Shown: positions 34,807 to 45,099, counted from the stretch's first letter. The stretch is 64,000 nucleotides of DNA from an uncultured Lachnospiraceae bacterium (GCA_905235745.1 CAJOMN010000011.1:409-64408), one strand, 5' to 3'. The notes: generated by a model from the sequence alone, not told the origin. Numbers and translations: made by a program.

Positions 34807-35319
34807 ATGGACAGGAAACAGTCCGGAGGGATCAATATAGGAACAAGCTCAATACTTGTAACATTTGTGCTGCTGGCACTTGTTACGTTTGCCGCCCTGT
34901 CATACATGTCGGCAAGGTCGGACTATGTCCTTTCCAAAGAGGCGGCTGACAGGACTGCGAGCTATTATGATGCCAACAGGATGGCAGAGATATATCTTGC
35001 AAATATTGAAGGGCTTCTTGCCAAGCATAACAGCACATGCGCCGGCGAAGAAGAATATATGGCAGGCATTGACAGGGTATTTGAAGACAACGAGAACATC
35101 GAAGTAAGCGAAGGTGCGGACGGCTCTAAGATACTGTCGTATTCGGTCGCGGTGACGAGCGGGCAGAACCTTAATGTTTCGCTGACAGTGCATTATCCGG
35201 ATATAAATGATGACAGTCTGTTCAAAATAGACAAATGGACGACAAACGTCAACAGGGAATGGCTCGAAGGCGTCAAGGAAGAATCCGAAAGGGATTCCGG
35301 AACAAAACTATTATTCTAG
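34807..35319 (+). CDS. Single-span extracytoplasmic protein of the pilus-like operon
   Basis: 170 residues: membrane segment (about 17-35, ILVTFVLLALVTFAALSYMS), then an outer domain beginning with a helix (DYVLSKEAADRTASYYDANRMAEIYLANIEGLL) and continuing with a beta part (LSYSVAVTSGQNLNVSLTVHYPD). This again is a pilin-like layout without a clear cleavage motif. I do not recognise a named family. AGAGG precedes ATG 34807. Gaps of 3 and 10 bp tie it to its neighbours. Confidence 0.68.
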   Translation: MDRKQSGGINIGTSSILVTFVLLALVTFAALSYMSARSDYVLSKEAADRTASYYDANRMAEIYLANIEGLLAKHNSTCAGEEEYMAGIDRVFEDNENIEVSEGADGSKILSYSVAVTSGQNLNVSLTVHYPDINDDSLFKIDKWTTNVNREWLEGVKEESERDSGTKLLF

Positions 35320-35329
35320 GAGAAATGAC

Positions 35330-36394
35330 ATGACGGTTGAAGAAACGCTGGCAAAGATCACCCAGGAAGGGGCATCCGATATATTTATAGTAGCGGGGCT
35401 TCCGCTTTCGTACAAGAAAAAAGGCGTATTTGTGGAAGAGAGCAGTGAAAAGCTCATGCCCGGAGACACACTGGTGCTCATAACCGGAATATACGAGCTT
35501 GCGGGAGGGCGCGATATGTCGCGTCTGCAGAAGACCGGCGATGATGATTTTTCGTTTGCGATCAAGGGTGTTGCCAGATTCCGTATTAATGCGTACAAGC
35601 AGAGGGGCTCGCTTTCCGCTGTTATCCGTGTCATCACGTTCATGATCCCGGATCCGAAGGAGAGGAATATCCCGGATAATATCATTGAATTTGCCGATAA
35701 AAAGAAGGGCATGGTTCTTGTCACGGGACCTGCCGGGAGCGGAAAATCAACAACGCTCGCATGCATGATAGACCATATCAATACAACAAGACATGCCCAT
35801 ATCATCACGCTGGAGGATCCGCTTGAGTATCTTCATATGCATAAGATGAGCATTGTCAGCCAGAGAGAGGTCGTCACGGATACGGAGAGCTACCTCACGG
35901 CTCTTCGCGCATCGCTCCGCCAGAGCCCTGACGTTATACTTCTCGGCGAGATGCGTGACTATGAAACGATGAACGTCGCAATGACGGCCGCAGAGACCGG
36001 TCATTTGATCCTCTCCACGCTTCATACGATCGGGGCTTCCAATACGATCGATCGTATAATAGATGCGTTTCCGCCCAACCAGCAGCATCAGATCGCACTC
36101 CAGCTGTCGATGGTACTGCAGGCGGTAGTATCCCAGCAGCTTGTTCCGTCCGTGGACGGCGGGCTCATTCCCGCGTTCGAGATCATGACGCTTACTCCCG
36201 CGATCAGAAACATGATAAGGGAATCCAAGGTTCACCAGATAGACGGAATGATCTATGCGTCCGCAGCGGATGATATGATCGCAATGGACACAAGTCTTCT
36301 TAATCTATATAAGGAAGGAAAGATCACGGATACGGTCGCTCTTGCCCACGCAACGAATCCGGAACTGCTGCAGAAGAAGCTCAATCTTCTGTAA
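35330..36394 (+). CDS. pilT: PilT-type hexameric ATPase
   Basis: 354 residues, the usual PilT length. The N-terminal PAS-like domain shows ASDIFIVAGLPLSYKKKG; the motor domain has Walker A GPAGSGKST (133-141), an Asp box ITLEDPLEYLH, Walker B PDVILLGEMRDYETM and the His box TGHLILSTLHTIGASNTIDRIID. PilT normally powers pilus retraction, while extension needs PilB. No PilB is found in this operon, so this ATPase either works alone in both directions or with an ATPase elsewhere. CTAGGAG precedes ATG 35330. It is the last gene of the six-gene operon; rpsL follows with its own promoter. Confidence 0.9.
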   Translation: MTVEETLAKITQEGASDIFIVAGLPLSYKKKGVFVEESSEKLMPGDTLVLITGIYELAGGRDMSRLQKTGDDDFSFAIKGVARFRINAYKQRGSLSAVIRVITFMIPDPKERNIPDNIIEFADKKKGMVLVTGPAGSGKSTTLACMIDHINTTRHAHIITLEDPLEYLHMHKMSIVSQREVVTDTESYLTALRASLRQSPDVILLGEMRDYETMNVAMTAAETGHLILSTLHTIGASNTIDRIIDAFPPNQQHQIALQLSMVLQAVVSQQLVPSVDGGLIPAFEIMTLTPAIRNMIRESKVHQIDGMIYASAADDMIAMDTSLLNLYKEGKITDTVALAHATNPELLQKKLNLL

Positions 36395-36409
36395 TAAGTG
36401 ATAAAATCC

Positions 36410-36438
36410 TTGACATCCCAATAATTAATACTTATAAT
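36410..36438 (+). promoter_or_regulatory. Consensus promoter of rpsL-rpsG-fusA
   Basis: TTGACA, 17-bp spacer, TATAAT; perfect match. Confidence 0.9.
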
Positions 36439-36447
36439 CGTGTAGCG

Positions 36448-36505
36448 AATGCCTTGATTGTATGATCAGGGCATTTAATCGGCGCTTTGGCATATACTGT
36501 ATGCC
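36448..36505 (+). promoter_or_regulatory. Two hairpins in the rpsL leader
   Basis: AATGCCTTGAT / ATCAGGGCATT (36448-36475, 11 bp with one T-G) and GGCATA / TATGCC (36489-36505). No T-run follows the first beyond TTT, so a regulatory or stabilising role is likelier than termination. Confidence 0.45.
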
Positions 36506-36548
36506 ATGCAGCCGGCATAATAAGATAATCAGACAGGAGGTGAAAAGA

Positions 36549-36962
36549 ATGCCAACATTTAACCAGTTAGTCAGAAAGGGTAGACAGACTTCGGTCAAAA
36601 AGTCAACCGCACCCGCTCTCGGCAAGGGATTCAACTCTCTTCACAAGAGACCCATCGATACTGCTTCTCCGCAGAAACGTGGCGTGTGCACTGCTGTTAA
36701 GACAGCTACCCCCAAAAAGCCTAACTCGGCTCTTCGTAAGATCGCCAGAGTACGTCTTTCGAACGGGATCGAAGTAACAAGCTACATTCCCGGCGAAGGT
36801 CACAATCTTCAGGAGCACAGCGTTGTTCTTGTAAGAGGCGGAAGAGTAAAGGACTTACCCGGAACACGTTATCATGTTATCCGCGGTACGCTCGATACGG
36901 CCGGCGTTGCCAACAGAAACCAGGCACGTTCAAAGTACGGCGCTAAGCGTCCCAAGAAGTAA
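36549..36962 (+). CDS. rpsL: Ribosomal protein S12
   Basis: S12 sits at the decoding centre. The 137 residues start [24 protein letters not shown] and include the streptomycin-critical [17 protein letters not shown] and [19 protein letters not shown] in the sensitive form. AGGAGGTG sets ATG 36549; the open frame upstream is leader. rpsG follows after 114 bp. Confidence 0.97.
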   Translation: MPTFNQLVRKGRQTSVKKSTAPALGKGFNSLHKRPIDTASPQKRGVCTAVKTATPKKPNSALRKIARVRLSNGIEVTSYIPGEGHNLQEHSVVLVRGGRVKDLPGTRYHVIRGTLDTAGVANRNQARSKYGAKRPKK

Positions 36963-37043
36963 GGTTGTTACCACAGGAACTGTTGAGTGTTGGAGTTTGG
37001 ATCACCAGCGCGAAACACAGAAGTTTCTATTGTGAGTACCTAA

Positions 37044-37547
<504 letters not shown>

Positions 37548-37562
37548 CAGGAGGAAAAATAC

Positions 37563-39683
37563 TTGGCTGGAAGAGATTATCCATTGGAGAGAACCAGGAA
37601 TATCGGTATCATGGCTCATATCGATGCGGGTAAGACCACAACGACAGAGCGTATACTGTATTACACCGGTATCAATCATAAGATAGGTGAGACTCATGAC
37701 GGAACCGCCACCATGGACTGGATGGAGCAGGAACAGGAAAGAGGTATCACCATCACTTCTGCAGCTACAACATGCCATTGGACATTGCAGGATCAATGCA
37801 AGCCCAAGGCAGGCGCACTTGAGCATCGTATCAATATTATCGATACTCCGGGTCACGTGGACTTTACAGTTGAAGTTGAGAGATCGCTTCGCGTCCTTGA
37901 TGGAGCTGTAGGGGTATTCTGTGCTAAGGGCGGTGTTGAACCCCAGTCCGAGAACGTCTGGCGTCAGGCGGATACATACAATGTTCCCCGTATGGCGTTT
38001 ATCAACAAGATGGACATTCTCGGTGCTGATTTCTACGCAGCCGTAGATCAGATCAGAAATCGTCTGGGTAAGAACGCCATTGTTATCCAGCTTCCTATAG
38101 GTAAGGAGGATGAATTCAAGGGGATCATCGATCTCTTTGAAATGAAGGCGTATATCTACAACGACGATAAAGGCGAGGATATTTCGGTTACGGATATCCC
38201 CGAGAATATGAAGGAAGAAGCCGAAATGTATCATGAGGAGCTCGTCGAGAAATGCGCAGAGCTGGATGATGATACCATGATGGCTTACCTTGAGGATGCA
38301 GACAGCGTAACGGTAGACGACCTGAAGAAGGCGCTTCGTAAAGGTACATGCGAATGTACGGCAGTTCCGGTATGCTGCGGAACGGCATACAGGAACAAAG
38401 GTATACAGAAGCTTCTTGATGCGGTCATCGAGTATATGCCCTCTCCTCTTGACATTCCCGCTATCAAGGGAGTCGATCTTGAGGGTAATGAAACCGAGAG
38501 ACATTCCTCGGATGAGGAACCGTTCTCTGCGCTCGCATTCAAGATCATGTCAGACCCGTTCGTGGGAAAGCTGGCGTTTTTCAGAGTTTATTCGGGTACG
38601 ATGAACTCGGGTTCATATGTACTCAATGCAACAAAAGGTAAAAAGGAACGTGTGGGACGTATCCTTCAGATGCACGCAAACAAGCGGGAAGAGCTTGAAA
38701 AAGTATACTCGGGCGATATTGCCGCGGCAGTAGGCTTTAAGCTTACAACAACCGGTGATACGATCTGCGATGAGCAGCACCCTGTTATTCTCGAGTCAAT
38801 GGAGTTCCCCGAGCCCGTTATCGAGCTTGCGATCGAACCCAAGACAAAGGCAGGACAGGGAAAGCTCGGAGAATCACTTGCAAAGCTTGCGGAAGAAGAT
38901 CCCACATTCCGTGCCCATACCGATCCGGAAACGGGTCAGACGATCATCGCAGGTATGGGTGAGCTTCACCTTGAGATCATCGTAGACAGGCTTCTTCGTG
39001 AGTTCAAGGTTGAGGCAAATGTCGGAGCACCTCAGGTTGCGTACAAGGAAGCGATCACCAAGGCTGTGGATATCGAGAGCAAATATGCCAAGCAGTCAGG
39101 CGGACGCGGACAGTACGGTCACTGTAAAGTACGTTTCGAGCCCATGGATGCCAACGGAGAAGAACTGTTCAAGTTTGATTCCGAAGTTGTCGGCGGAGCT
39201 ATTCCCAAGGAATATATTCCCGCAGTCGGCGAAGGCATCGAAGAGGCAACAAAAGCAGGACTTCTCGGTGGATTCCCGGTTGTCGGGGTTCACGCGACCG
39301 TATACGACGGATCATACCATGAGGTCGATTCATCCGAAATGGCATTCCATATTGCAGGATCTCTTGCGTTCAAGGATGCCATGCAGAAGGCGGGAGAGAT
39401 ACTTCTTGAGCCCATTATGAAGGTTGAAGTAACAATGCCCGAGGAATATATGGGCGATGTTATAGGCGATATCAACGCACGTCGGGGACGTATAGAGGGA
39501 ATGGACGATGTCGGAAACGGCAAGATCGTTCGCGGATATGTACCTCTGTCCGAGATGTTCGGATATGCAACGGATCTTCGTTCCAAGACACAGGGGCGCG
39601 GTAATTACTCGATGTTCTTTGAAAAGTATGAGCCGGTTCCCAAGTCGGTTCAGGAAAAAGTTCTTGCCGCCAAGAAAGCATAA
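37563..39683 (+). CDS. fusA: Elongation factor G
   Basis: The translocation GTPase, 706 residues. G1 AHIDAGKTT, the switch II block [24 protein letters not shown] and NKMD are present, as are domains II-V (e.g. [14 protein letters not shown] and RGRIEGMD). It begins with TTG 37563, preceded by AGGAGG, an unusual start for so highly expressed a gene. It belongs to the rpsL-rpsG-fusA transcript; tuf has its own promoter. Confidence 0.97.
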   Translation: MAGRDYPLERTRNIGIMAHIDAGKTTTTERILYYTGINHKIGETHDGTATMDWMEQEQERGITITSAATTCHWTLQDQCKPKAGALEHRINIIDTPGHVDFTVEVERSLRVLDGAVGVFCAKGGVEPQSENVWRQADTYNVPRMAFINKMDILGADFYAAVDQIRNRLGKNAIVIQLPIGKEDEFKGIIDLFEMKAYIYNDDKGEDISVTDIPENMKEEAEMYHEELVEKCAELDDDTMMAYLEDADSVTVDDLKKALRKGTCECTAVPVCCGTAYRNKGIQKLLDAVIEYMPSPLDIPAIKGVDLEGNETERHSSDEEPFSALAFKIMSDPFVGKLAFFRVYSGTMNSGSYVLNATKGKKERVGRILQMHANKREELEKVYSGDIAAAVGFKLTTTGDTICDEQHPVILESMEFPEPVIELAIEPKTKAGQGKLGESLAKLAEEDPTFRAHTDPETGQTIIAGMGELHLEIIVDRLLREFKVEANVGAPQVAYKEAITKAVDIESKYAKQSGGRGQYGHCKVRFEPMDANGEELFKFDSEVVGGAIPKEYIPAVGEGIEEATKAGLLGGFPVVGVHATVYDGSYHEVDSSEMAFHIAGSLAFKDAMQKAGEILLEPIMKVEVTMPEEYMGDVIGDINARRGRIEGMDDVGNGKIVRGYVPLSEMFGYATDLRSKTQGRGNYSMFFEKYEPVPKSVQEKVLAAKKA

Positions 39684-39696
39684 ATCCAAAAATTCC

Positions 39697-39725
39697 TTGA
39701 TAATAGAGGAAAAATGAAATATAAT
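39697..39725 (+). promoter_or_regulatory. Promoter of tuf
   Basis: TTGATA, 17-bp spacer, TATAAT, 67 bp before the tuf start codon. Confidence 0.82.
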
Positions 39726-39792
39726 CTTTGTTATCGAGCGTAAAGCTCATAAGAAGAGAAGAGAGTTTTAATCTTAAGGAGGATTAATTAAA

Positions 39793-40980
39793 ATGGCAAA
39801 AGAGAAATTTGACAGAAGTAAACCCCATTGTAATATCGGTACCATCGGTCACGTTGACCATGGTAAGACAACTCTTACTGCAGCTATCACAAAGGTTCTT
39901 GCAGAGAGAGTTCCCGGTAACCAGAAGGTAGATTTTGAAAATATCGATAAGGCACCCGAAGAGAGAGAGCGTGGTATCACTATCTCAACAGCTCACGTTG
40001 AGTATTCTACAGAGAAGAGACACTATGCACACGTTGACTGCCCGGGTCATGCCGATTACGTTAAGAACATGATCACAGGTGCTGCACAGATGGATGGTGC
40101 TATCCTCGTTGTTGCTGCTACAGACGGTGTTATGGCTCAGACCAAGGAGCACATCCTCCTGTCACGTCAGGTTGGTGTTCCTTACATCGTTGTATTCCTT
40201 AACAAGTGTGATATGGTAGACGATCCCGAGCTTATCGAGCTCGTTGAGATGGAAGTTACCGAGCAGCTTGAAGAGTATGGATTCAAGGATTGCCCGATCA
40301 TCAAGGGTTCCGCTCTTAAGGCTCTTGAAGATCCTTCAGGAGAGTGGGGCGACAAGATCATGGAGCTTATGGATACGGTTGATTCATATATCCCCGATCC
40401 TCAGCGTGATACAGATAAGCCTTTCCTTATGCCTGTCGAGGACGTATTTACGATCACAGGACGTGGTACTGTTGCTACAGGTAGAGTTGAGCGTGGTACT
40501 CTTCATATGTCTGATGAAGTTGAGATCATCGGTATCAAGGAAGAGACACAGAAGTCTGTTGTAACCGGTATCGAGATGTTCAGAAAGCTTCTTGACGAGG
40601 CAGTTGCAGGTGATAACATCGGTATCCTTCTTCGTGGTATCAACAGAACAGATATCGAGCGTGGTCAGGTTGTAGCTAAGCCCGGTTCGGTTACATGCCA
40701 CAAGAAGTTCACGGCTCAGGTATACGTACTTACCAAGGATGAGGGTGGACGTCATACACCTTTCTTCAACAACTATCGTCCCCAGTTCTATTTCAGAACA
40801 ACAGACGTTACAGGTGTTTGCATGCTTCCTGCAGGTACAGAGATGTGCATGCCCGGCGATAACATCGAGATGACGATCGAGCTGATCCATCCCGTAGCCT
40901 GCGAGCAGGGTCTTACATTCGCTATCAGAGAAGGCGGACGTACAGTAGGTTCAGGAAGAGTTGCTTCCATTATCGAATAA
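39793..40980 (+). CDS. tuf: Elongation factor Tu
   Basis: EF-Tu delivers aminoacyl-tRNA to the ribosome. 395 residues with G1 GHVDHGKTT, switch [34 protein letters not shown] and the complete domains II and III. Codon use is strongly biased to the preferred set. TTAAGGAGG precedes ATG 39793. A separate promoter and terminator make it a single-gene unit. Confidence 0.98.
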   Translation: MAKEKFDRSKPHCNIGTIGHVDHGKTTLTAAITKVLAERVPGNQKVDFENIDKAPEERERGITISTAHVEYSTEKRHYAHVDCPGHADYVKNMITGAAQMDGAILVVAATDGVMAQTKEHILLSRQVGVPYIVVFLNKCDMVDDPELIELVEMEVTEQLEEYGFKDCPIIKGSALKALEDPSGEWGDKIMELMDTVDSYIPDPQRDTDKPFLMPVEDVFTITGRGTVATGRVERGTLHMSDEVEIIGIKEETQKSVVTGIEMFRKLLDEAVAGDNIGILLRGINRTDIERGQVVAKPGSVTCHKKFTAQVYVLTKDEGGRHTPFFNNYRPQFYFRTTDVTGVCMLPAGTEMCMPGDNIEMTIELIHPVACEQGLTFAIREGGRTVGSGRVASIIE

Positions 40981-41007
40981 TCGGAAGATAATTCACAGTA
41001 AACAAAT

Positions 41008-41038
41008 AAAAGTCCGGTGCGGTAAGCACCGGACTTTT
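41008..41038 (+). terminator. Terminator of tuf
   Basis: A perfect 13-bp stem, AAAAGTCCGGTGC / GCACCGGACTTTT, with loop GGTAA; it could serve the convergent gene as well. Confidence 0.95.
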
Positions 41039-41062
41039 GCAATTGGAAAAACACCTTACAAT

Positions 41063-41836
41063 CTAAAAACCGCTGAGCCTTGCGATAATGGGTTCAAGAG
41101 CCGCTTCAAGATCCTCTTTGTCCACCCCGATCAGTTCACTGAGTTCAGGGCTTATAGTGATCGTTCCTTCACTGATGCTTATGATAGGAATATTAGCGGG
41201 ATTGTTTCCGTCAATGAGAATGCTCTTGGCCATGTTGGCAGCACCGATCCCGAGAGCGGTCAGATCATTTTGATAATCCTCGATCGTTCCCGTAAGAACA
41301 AACGGTGTCGTATCGTTGACAAGGTCGATAACGGCATTATAGTCAATATAATTGAGAACACTTATAATGTCCGTATCGGCTGCGCCTTCCTTGACAAGCC
41401 CCGAGCCTTCGGGATTTGATAACGCCGCAAAGATCACGGGAGTGTTTACGCTTTCTGCCATTATCTCGAACGATTTGGCAACAGGAGTGGCAATTCCTAT
41501 CATCAGATCGACCTCATCCGTAATATATTTTGCCACAACCTGATCAAGCACTTCGGGATCTGCATTGCAGTATTCGTATACAACCTCAAAGTTGACATTG
41601 TATTGCTCGCCTATGCTTTCAAGCTGTTTTCTGAGGCTTTCAACTATCGAATCAAGTGAATTGTCGCCGAAATAATTGTATATACCTATTGTGTACGTTA
41701 CGATCTCTTCACCTGTCTGTTGCGCCTGTTTCTGCACCTCATTGACTGTGGGAACGGCAGCAGCGCATCCGCACAGTCCCGTAATCAATGCTGTTGTTAG
41801 AAATAATGCGAGAGTTTTTTTAATTGTTTTACCCAT
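41063..41836 (-). CDS. ABC transporter substrate-binding lipoprotein (TrpX/ABC_sub_bind type), shortened
   Basis: The N-terminus is a lipoprotein signal with lipobox LCGC. The mature part begins like the ABC_sub_bind (TrpX/YtsA) family: YTIGIYNYFGDNSLDSIVESLRKQL, then VDLMIGIATPVAKSFEIMAESVNTPVIFAALSNPEGSGLV. After about residue 165 the usual lobe (the stretch with PNVKTIGVLYN and DAIYVPTDN in full-length members) is absent, and the sequence resumes with LGIGAANMAKSILIDGNNPANIPI. At 257 residues it is about 70-80 shorter than I would expect. The reading frame is intact, so this is an internal in-frame deletion or a compact variant; ligand binding may be altered. No permease or ATPase gene is nearby. 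GGAGAAGG precedes the start. Confidence 0.72.
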   Translation of the reverse strand: MGKTIKKTLALFLTTALITGLCGCAAAVPTVNEVQKQAQQTGEEIVTYTIGIYNYFGDNSLDSIVESLRKQLESIGEQYNVNFEVVYEYCNADPEVLDQVVAKYITDEVDLMIGIATPVAKSFEIMAESVNTPVIFAALSNPEGSGLVKEGAADTDIISVLNYIDYNAVIDLVNDTTPFVLTGTIEDYQNDLTALGIGAANMAKSILIDGNNPANIPIISISEGTITISPELSELIGVDKEDLEAALEPIIARLSGF

Positions 41837-41935
41837 TGTCCTTCTCCTTATACCCTTTAGTAAAAAAACTCATTAAGTGATAGGACAATAATATCATATT
41901 TTTGAAATTGTTGCCTTATTTTTTCAAAACTGCTA

Positions 41936-41963
41936 TAAAGTTTCCGTTACTTTTGTCCGATAA
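41936..41963 (+). promoter_or_regulatory. Sigma-28 (FliA/SigD) type promoter
   Basis: TAAAGTTT (41936-41943), 12 bp, TCCGATAA (41956-41963): eight of eight at -35 and seven of eight at -10 against the flagellar sigma consensus TAAAGTTT-N11-GCCGATAA, with one extra spacer base. It lies 88 bp before the GTG start of the next gene. A GTCTCAAA/TTTGAGAC hairpin (42002-42021) is in the leader. Confidence 0.65.
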
Positions 41964-42051
41964 ATATAAGGAACGAATTTATTCGTTTGCTTATAGATGG
42001 TGTCTCAAACGGATTTGAGACTTGATTACTTCAGGGAAGAAGGTGTTAATC

Positions 42052-42855
42052 GTGACAAATTCCATTTATGGTACAGCCGGCGTTTCATCGCCGGTATCCG
42101 CGTATTCTGCGCAATCAAAGCCCGTCAGAAAAGACCAGCCGAATAAAGCTGCCGAAACCGTTAGTAAAAGCGACTGGAAGCCGGTTTCGGGGAACAGTTC
42201 GCTCATTCCGACCGAAAAGGCCGGATACGGGACTGTTGTTGGCGACGTACAACTGTCTGACAAGGCAAAGGAGTATTATTCCAAGCTCAAGGAGAAGTTT
42301 GGAGGAGTTGATTTTATACTCGTAAGCCGTGATATGAAGGAGCAGGTTGAGGCAAATGCCAGCCGTTACGGCAATGCCAGCCGTCCGATAGTCCTCATTG
42401 ATGACGAGAAGATCGAGAAGATGGCAAACGATCCGGCATATGCGAAGAAATACGAGGGAATAATCGAATCCTCACTCGGAAAGCTTGAGGCTGCAAGGAA
42501 TTCTCTTGCCGCAAGCGGCGCTTCGATCAAGAATTTCGGCATGTCAGTCGGCGAGGACGGCAAGACGTCATTCTTTGCGGTTCTGGAAAAGGCAAGCGAT
42601 GCTGCCAACAGGATCAGAGAGAAGAACCTTGCAAAGCACAGAGCCGAGAAGGCAGACGAGAAGAAGAAGGCCGAGAAAGAGGCAAACGCAAAACGGCTTG
42701 AGAAGAAACCGGACGAAGAAAAAGACTATGTGGAATTTCGTTCCGATTCGCTCGAGGATCTTCTCGACAAGGTATCCAAATATGCATACGAGAACTCCGA
42801 AAATGCGCTGTTTGCAAGCGAAGGAATAGGAAACTCCATAGACTTTAAGGGGTGA
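42052..42855 (+). CDS. DUF6033-like protein, probable flagellar-regulon member
   Basis: 267 residues, no signal peptide. The N-terminus (TNSIYGTAGVSSPVSAYSAQSKP) is Ser/Ala-rich and unstructured-looking. The middle has VDFILVSRDMKEQVEANASRYGNASRPIVLIDDEKIEKMANDPAYAKKYEGIIESSLGKLEAARNSL, a module also seen in the proteins at 62352 and 63287; I associate it with DUF6033. A highly charged Lys/Glu helix (about 195-230) and a short end follow. The function is unknown. GTG 42052 has GAAGAAGG at good distance. The sigma-28-type promoter upstream suggests co-expression with flagella. The next gene starts 6 bp downstream. Confidence 0.7.
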   Translation: MTNSIYGTAGVSSPVSAYSAQSKPVRKDQPNKAAETVSKSDWKPVSGNSSLIPTEKAGYGTVVGDVQLSDKAKEYYSKLKEKFGGVDFILVSRDMKEQVEANASRYGNASRPIVLIDDEKIEKMANDPAYAKKYEGIIESSLGKLEAARNSLAASGASIKNFGMSVGEDGKTSFFAVLEKASDAANRIREKNLAKHRAEKADEKKKAEKEANAKRLEKKPDEEKDYVEFRSDSLEDLLDKVSKYAYENSENALFASEGIGNSIDFKG

Positions 42856-42861
42856 TGCGTT

Positions 42862-43833
42862 ATGGCAGGAATGATAAACCTGTCTCCGAAACCTGTCGGC
42901 GCGTTTGCCGCCATGCTCACCCAAAAAGACAACGGCAGCAGTACCGCCGGAGCAGATGTATCCAAGATACGCCGGGCACTTCGGAGCGGAGCCGCCAACT
43001 GCACCGCTGCCACGCCGGTTTCAGTTATCGACGGCATGAAGATGTATTCGGAAACTCTCAGGAAGCAGAGGAAGACGAACAAAGACACCTCACTTGCCAA
43101 AATGAAGCTCAAATACAGCTTCAATAAGATCTCTTCCAAGATCATCAGCAGTAAGACATCAGCATCGGCGCGAGAAGTCGTCTCTTCTGCCAGGAGAGAG
43201 ATCCAGAAGCTGAAAGCCGCCAGGAGAACGGGCAAATATGACGAGGAAGAGCTTGAAGCCGCTCTCGACCACGCAAAGGCAATGGAAAGGGTTGCCCGCA
43301 AGAAAGTAAGGCATCTCGAGGAAGAGGAAATGGCAAAGCGGTGCCGGAAGGAAGACGGCAGAACAGATACTCCTGCGGTCGATGCTGCTGACTGCGGACA
43401 GGAAGAGGATCCGGAAGAACAGGAATTGCGGGAGCTTCGCGGGCAGCTGGGTGAGATAGAAGAGACAGCGGAAAATGAACAATACATCGAGTCCGCCGAG
43501 GTTACCAATGAGATGATAAGCGAAATATGCGACGGCATGGAAGAAATGCTTGATGCTATGGAAGACCTCAATGATCTGCTGGATGAGATGGCAGAAAACC
43601 CTGTAAACATGGACCCCGAAGATATCGATGCTCTCGTGATAAAGCACCGGAACAATGAAATGAAGGAAATTACAAAGGCTGATGCCGATTACCTAAAAGC
43701 GCTGTTTGATCATTACGAGAAGATCAAAGCAGGCGGCGGATGTTTGTATGGCGGCGGTACGGGGAGTACAGCGATCCCTGATATCGCGCCTGTGTCCGCA
43801 GAGGCATGCCCCGCAATAGATGTTGCGTTGTAA
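42862..43833 (+). CDS. Coiled-coil protein of the sigma-28 two-gene unit
   Basis: 323 residues, no signal peptide. It starts AGMINLSPKPVGAFAAMLTQK, then a Ser/Thr-rich basic helical part (LAKMKLKYSFNKISSKIISSKTSASAREVVSSARREIQKLKAARRTGKY) with long charged helices (about 125-160 and 185-240), and ends in a Gly-rich tail. The region EEELEAALDHAKAMERVARKKVRHLEEEE is a predicted coiled coil. I do not recognise a named family, but the layout resembles the helical proteins at 61146 and 61775. GGGGTG precedes ATG 42862; the 6-bp gap couples it to the DUF6033-like gene. Confidence 0.68.
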   Translation: MAGMINLSPKPVGAFAAMLTQKDNGSSTAGADVSKIRRALRSGAANCTAATPVSVIDGMKMYSETLRKQRKTNKDTSLAKMKLKYSFNKISSKIISSKTSASAREVVSSARREIQKLKAARRTGKYDEEELEAALDHAKAMERVARKKVRHLEEEEMAKRCRKEDGRTDTPAVDAADCGQEEDPEEQELRELRGQLGEIEETAENEQYIESAEVTNEMISEICDGMEEMLDAMEDLNDLLDEMAENPVNMDPEDIDALVIKHRNNEMKEITKADADYLKALFDHYEKIKAGGGCLYGGGTGSTAIPDIAPVSAEACPAIDVAL

Positions 43834-43851
43834 TGTTTTATTCCCCGTCCA

Positions 43852-43882
43852 GGGCCCGAAGGTTTAACCTCCGGGCCTTATT
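43852..43882 (+). terminator. Terminator after the two-gene unit
   Basis: GGCCCGAAGGT / ACCTCCGGGCC with loop TTA (one mismatch), followed by TTATTC. Confidence 0.7.
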
Positions 43883-43977
43883 CGTTCATTATAAAATATA
43901 TGGAGCGGATTTGATGCGTTTACTGTATAATGTATACAGTAAACGTTTTATTATTTCGTTATACTCGGAGGATCGGT

Positions 43978-45096
43978 ATGTCAAGATCATATGATTATCT
44001 CATAGTGGGAGCGGGGCTCTACGGCGCGGTCTTTGCACACGAAATGACAGCAGCGGGCAGAAAATGCCTTGTAATAGATAAAAGGGATCACATAGGCGGT
44101 AACGTATATACCGAGAAAATTGAAGGAATCAATGTCCACAGGTACGGGGCACACATATTCCATACGAGCAACAAAAGAGTATGGGACTATATGAATTCCT
44201 TTGCGGAGTTTAACAGGTATACGAATTCACCGGTTGCAAGGTACAGGGATGAACTGTATAACCTTCCGTTCAACATGAATACATTTCATGAGCTCTGGGG
44301 CGTCACAACACCTGATGAGGCAAGAGCCGAGATAGAGAGGCAGAAGAGGGAAGCACAGCTTCCCGACGGAAGGGAGCCCGCCAACATGGCCGAGGCTGCC
44401 GTCAGTCTGGTCGGAAGGGATATTTTTGAAAAGCTTGTCAGCGGATATACCGCCAAGCAGTGGGGAAGACCGGCAGAAGAGCTGCCTGCCTTTATAATAA
44501 AGCGTCTTCCGGTCAGATTTACATATGATAATAACTATTTCAATGACAGCTATCAGGGGATACCGGTCGGCGGATATACTGCTATAATAGAGAAGATGCT
44601 TGACGGAGCCGAGGTAAGGCTTGTAAGTGATTACTTCGCGGATCGCGGCGGATATTCAAGCGCGGCGGATACTGTTGTGTTTACCGGAATGATAGACGAG
44701 TATTACGATTACTGCTACGGACCGCTTGAATACAGGAGTCTCAGATTCGAGGACAGGATAATGGACACGGATAACTTCCAGGGCAATGCTGTCGTCAACT
44801 ATACCGAATACGAGGTTCCGTACACGAGGATAATAGAGCACAAACATTTTGAATTCGGAACGCAGGAGAAGACCGTGATCACATATGAATACCCTGCTGA
44901 GTGGAAAATCGGAGGAGAGCCTTATTATCCGCTTAATGACGATAAGAATAATGCGTTGTATGCGAAGTACAGGGCTCTTGCGGACGAAGAGGATAACGTC
45001 ATCTTCGGCGGCAGGCTTGGAGAATACAGATACTATGACATGCATCAGGTGGTCGCGGCGGCCCTTGATGCCACGAGAAGAGAGCTTGAAGGATAA
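43978..45096 (+). CDS. glf: UDP-galactopyranose mutase
   Basis: Converts UDP-galactopyranose to UDP-galactofuranose, a precursor for cell-surface polysaccharides, using reduced FAD. The FAD motif YLIVGAGLYGAVFAHEM opens the protein; further family blocks are RDHIGGNVYTEKIEGINVHRYGAHIFHTSNKRVWDYMN, YTAKQWGR and GGRLGEYRYYDMHQVVAAAL. The length is 372 residues. CGGAGG precedes ATG 43978; an upstream start would add residues with no family match. TATAAT at 43926-43931 is a possible -10 box, without a good -35. dnaE starts 3 bp after its stop. Confidence 0.95.
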   Translation: MSRSYDYLIVGAGLYGAVFAHEMTAAGRKCLVIDKRDHIGGNVYTEKIEGINVHRYGAHIFHTSNKRVWDYMNSFAEFNRYTNSPVARYRDELYNLPFNMNTFHELWGVTTPDEARAEIERQKREAQLPDGREPANMAEAAVSLVGRDIFEKLVSGYTAKQWGRPAEELPAFIIKRLPVRFTYDNNYFNDSYQGIPVGGYTAIIEKMLDGAEVRLVSDYFADRGGYSSAADTVVFTGMIDEYYDYCYGPLEYRSLRFEDRIMDTDNFQGNAVVNYTEYEVPYTRIIEHKHFEFGTQEKTVITYEYPAEWKIGGEPYYPLNDDKNNALYAKYRALADEEDNVIFGGRLGEYRYYDMHQVVAAALDATRRELEG

Positions 45097-45099
45097 TAT

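Noticed and set aside
43911-43931. Full SigA promoter of glf
   Set aside because: TTGATG and TATAAT are separated by only 9 bp; only the -10 box is plausible.
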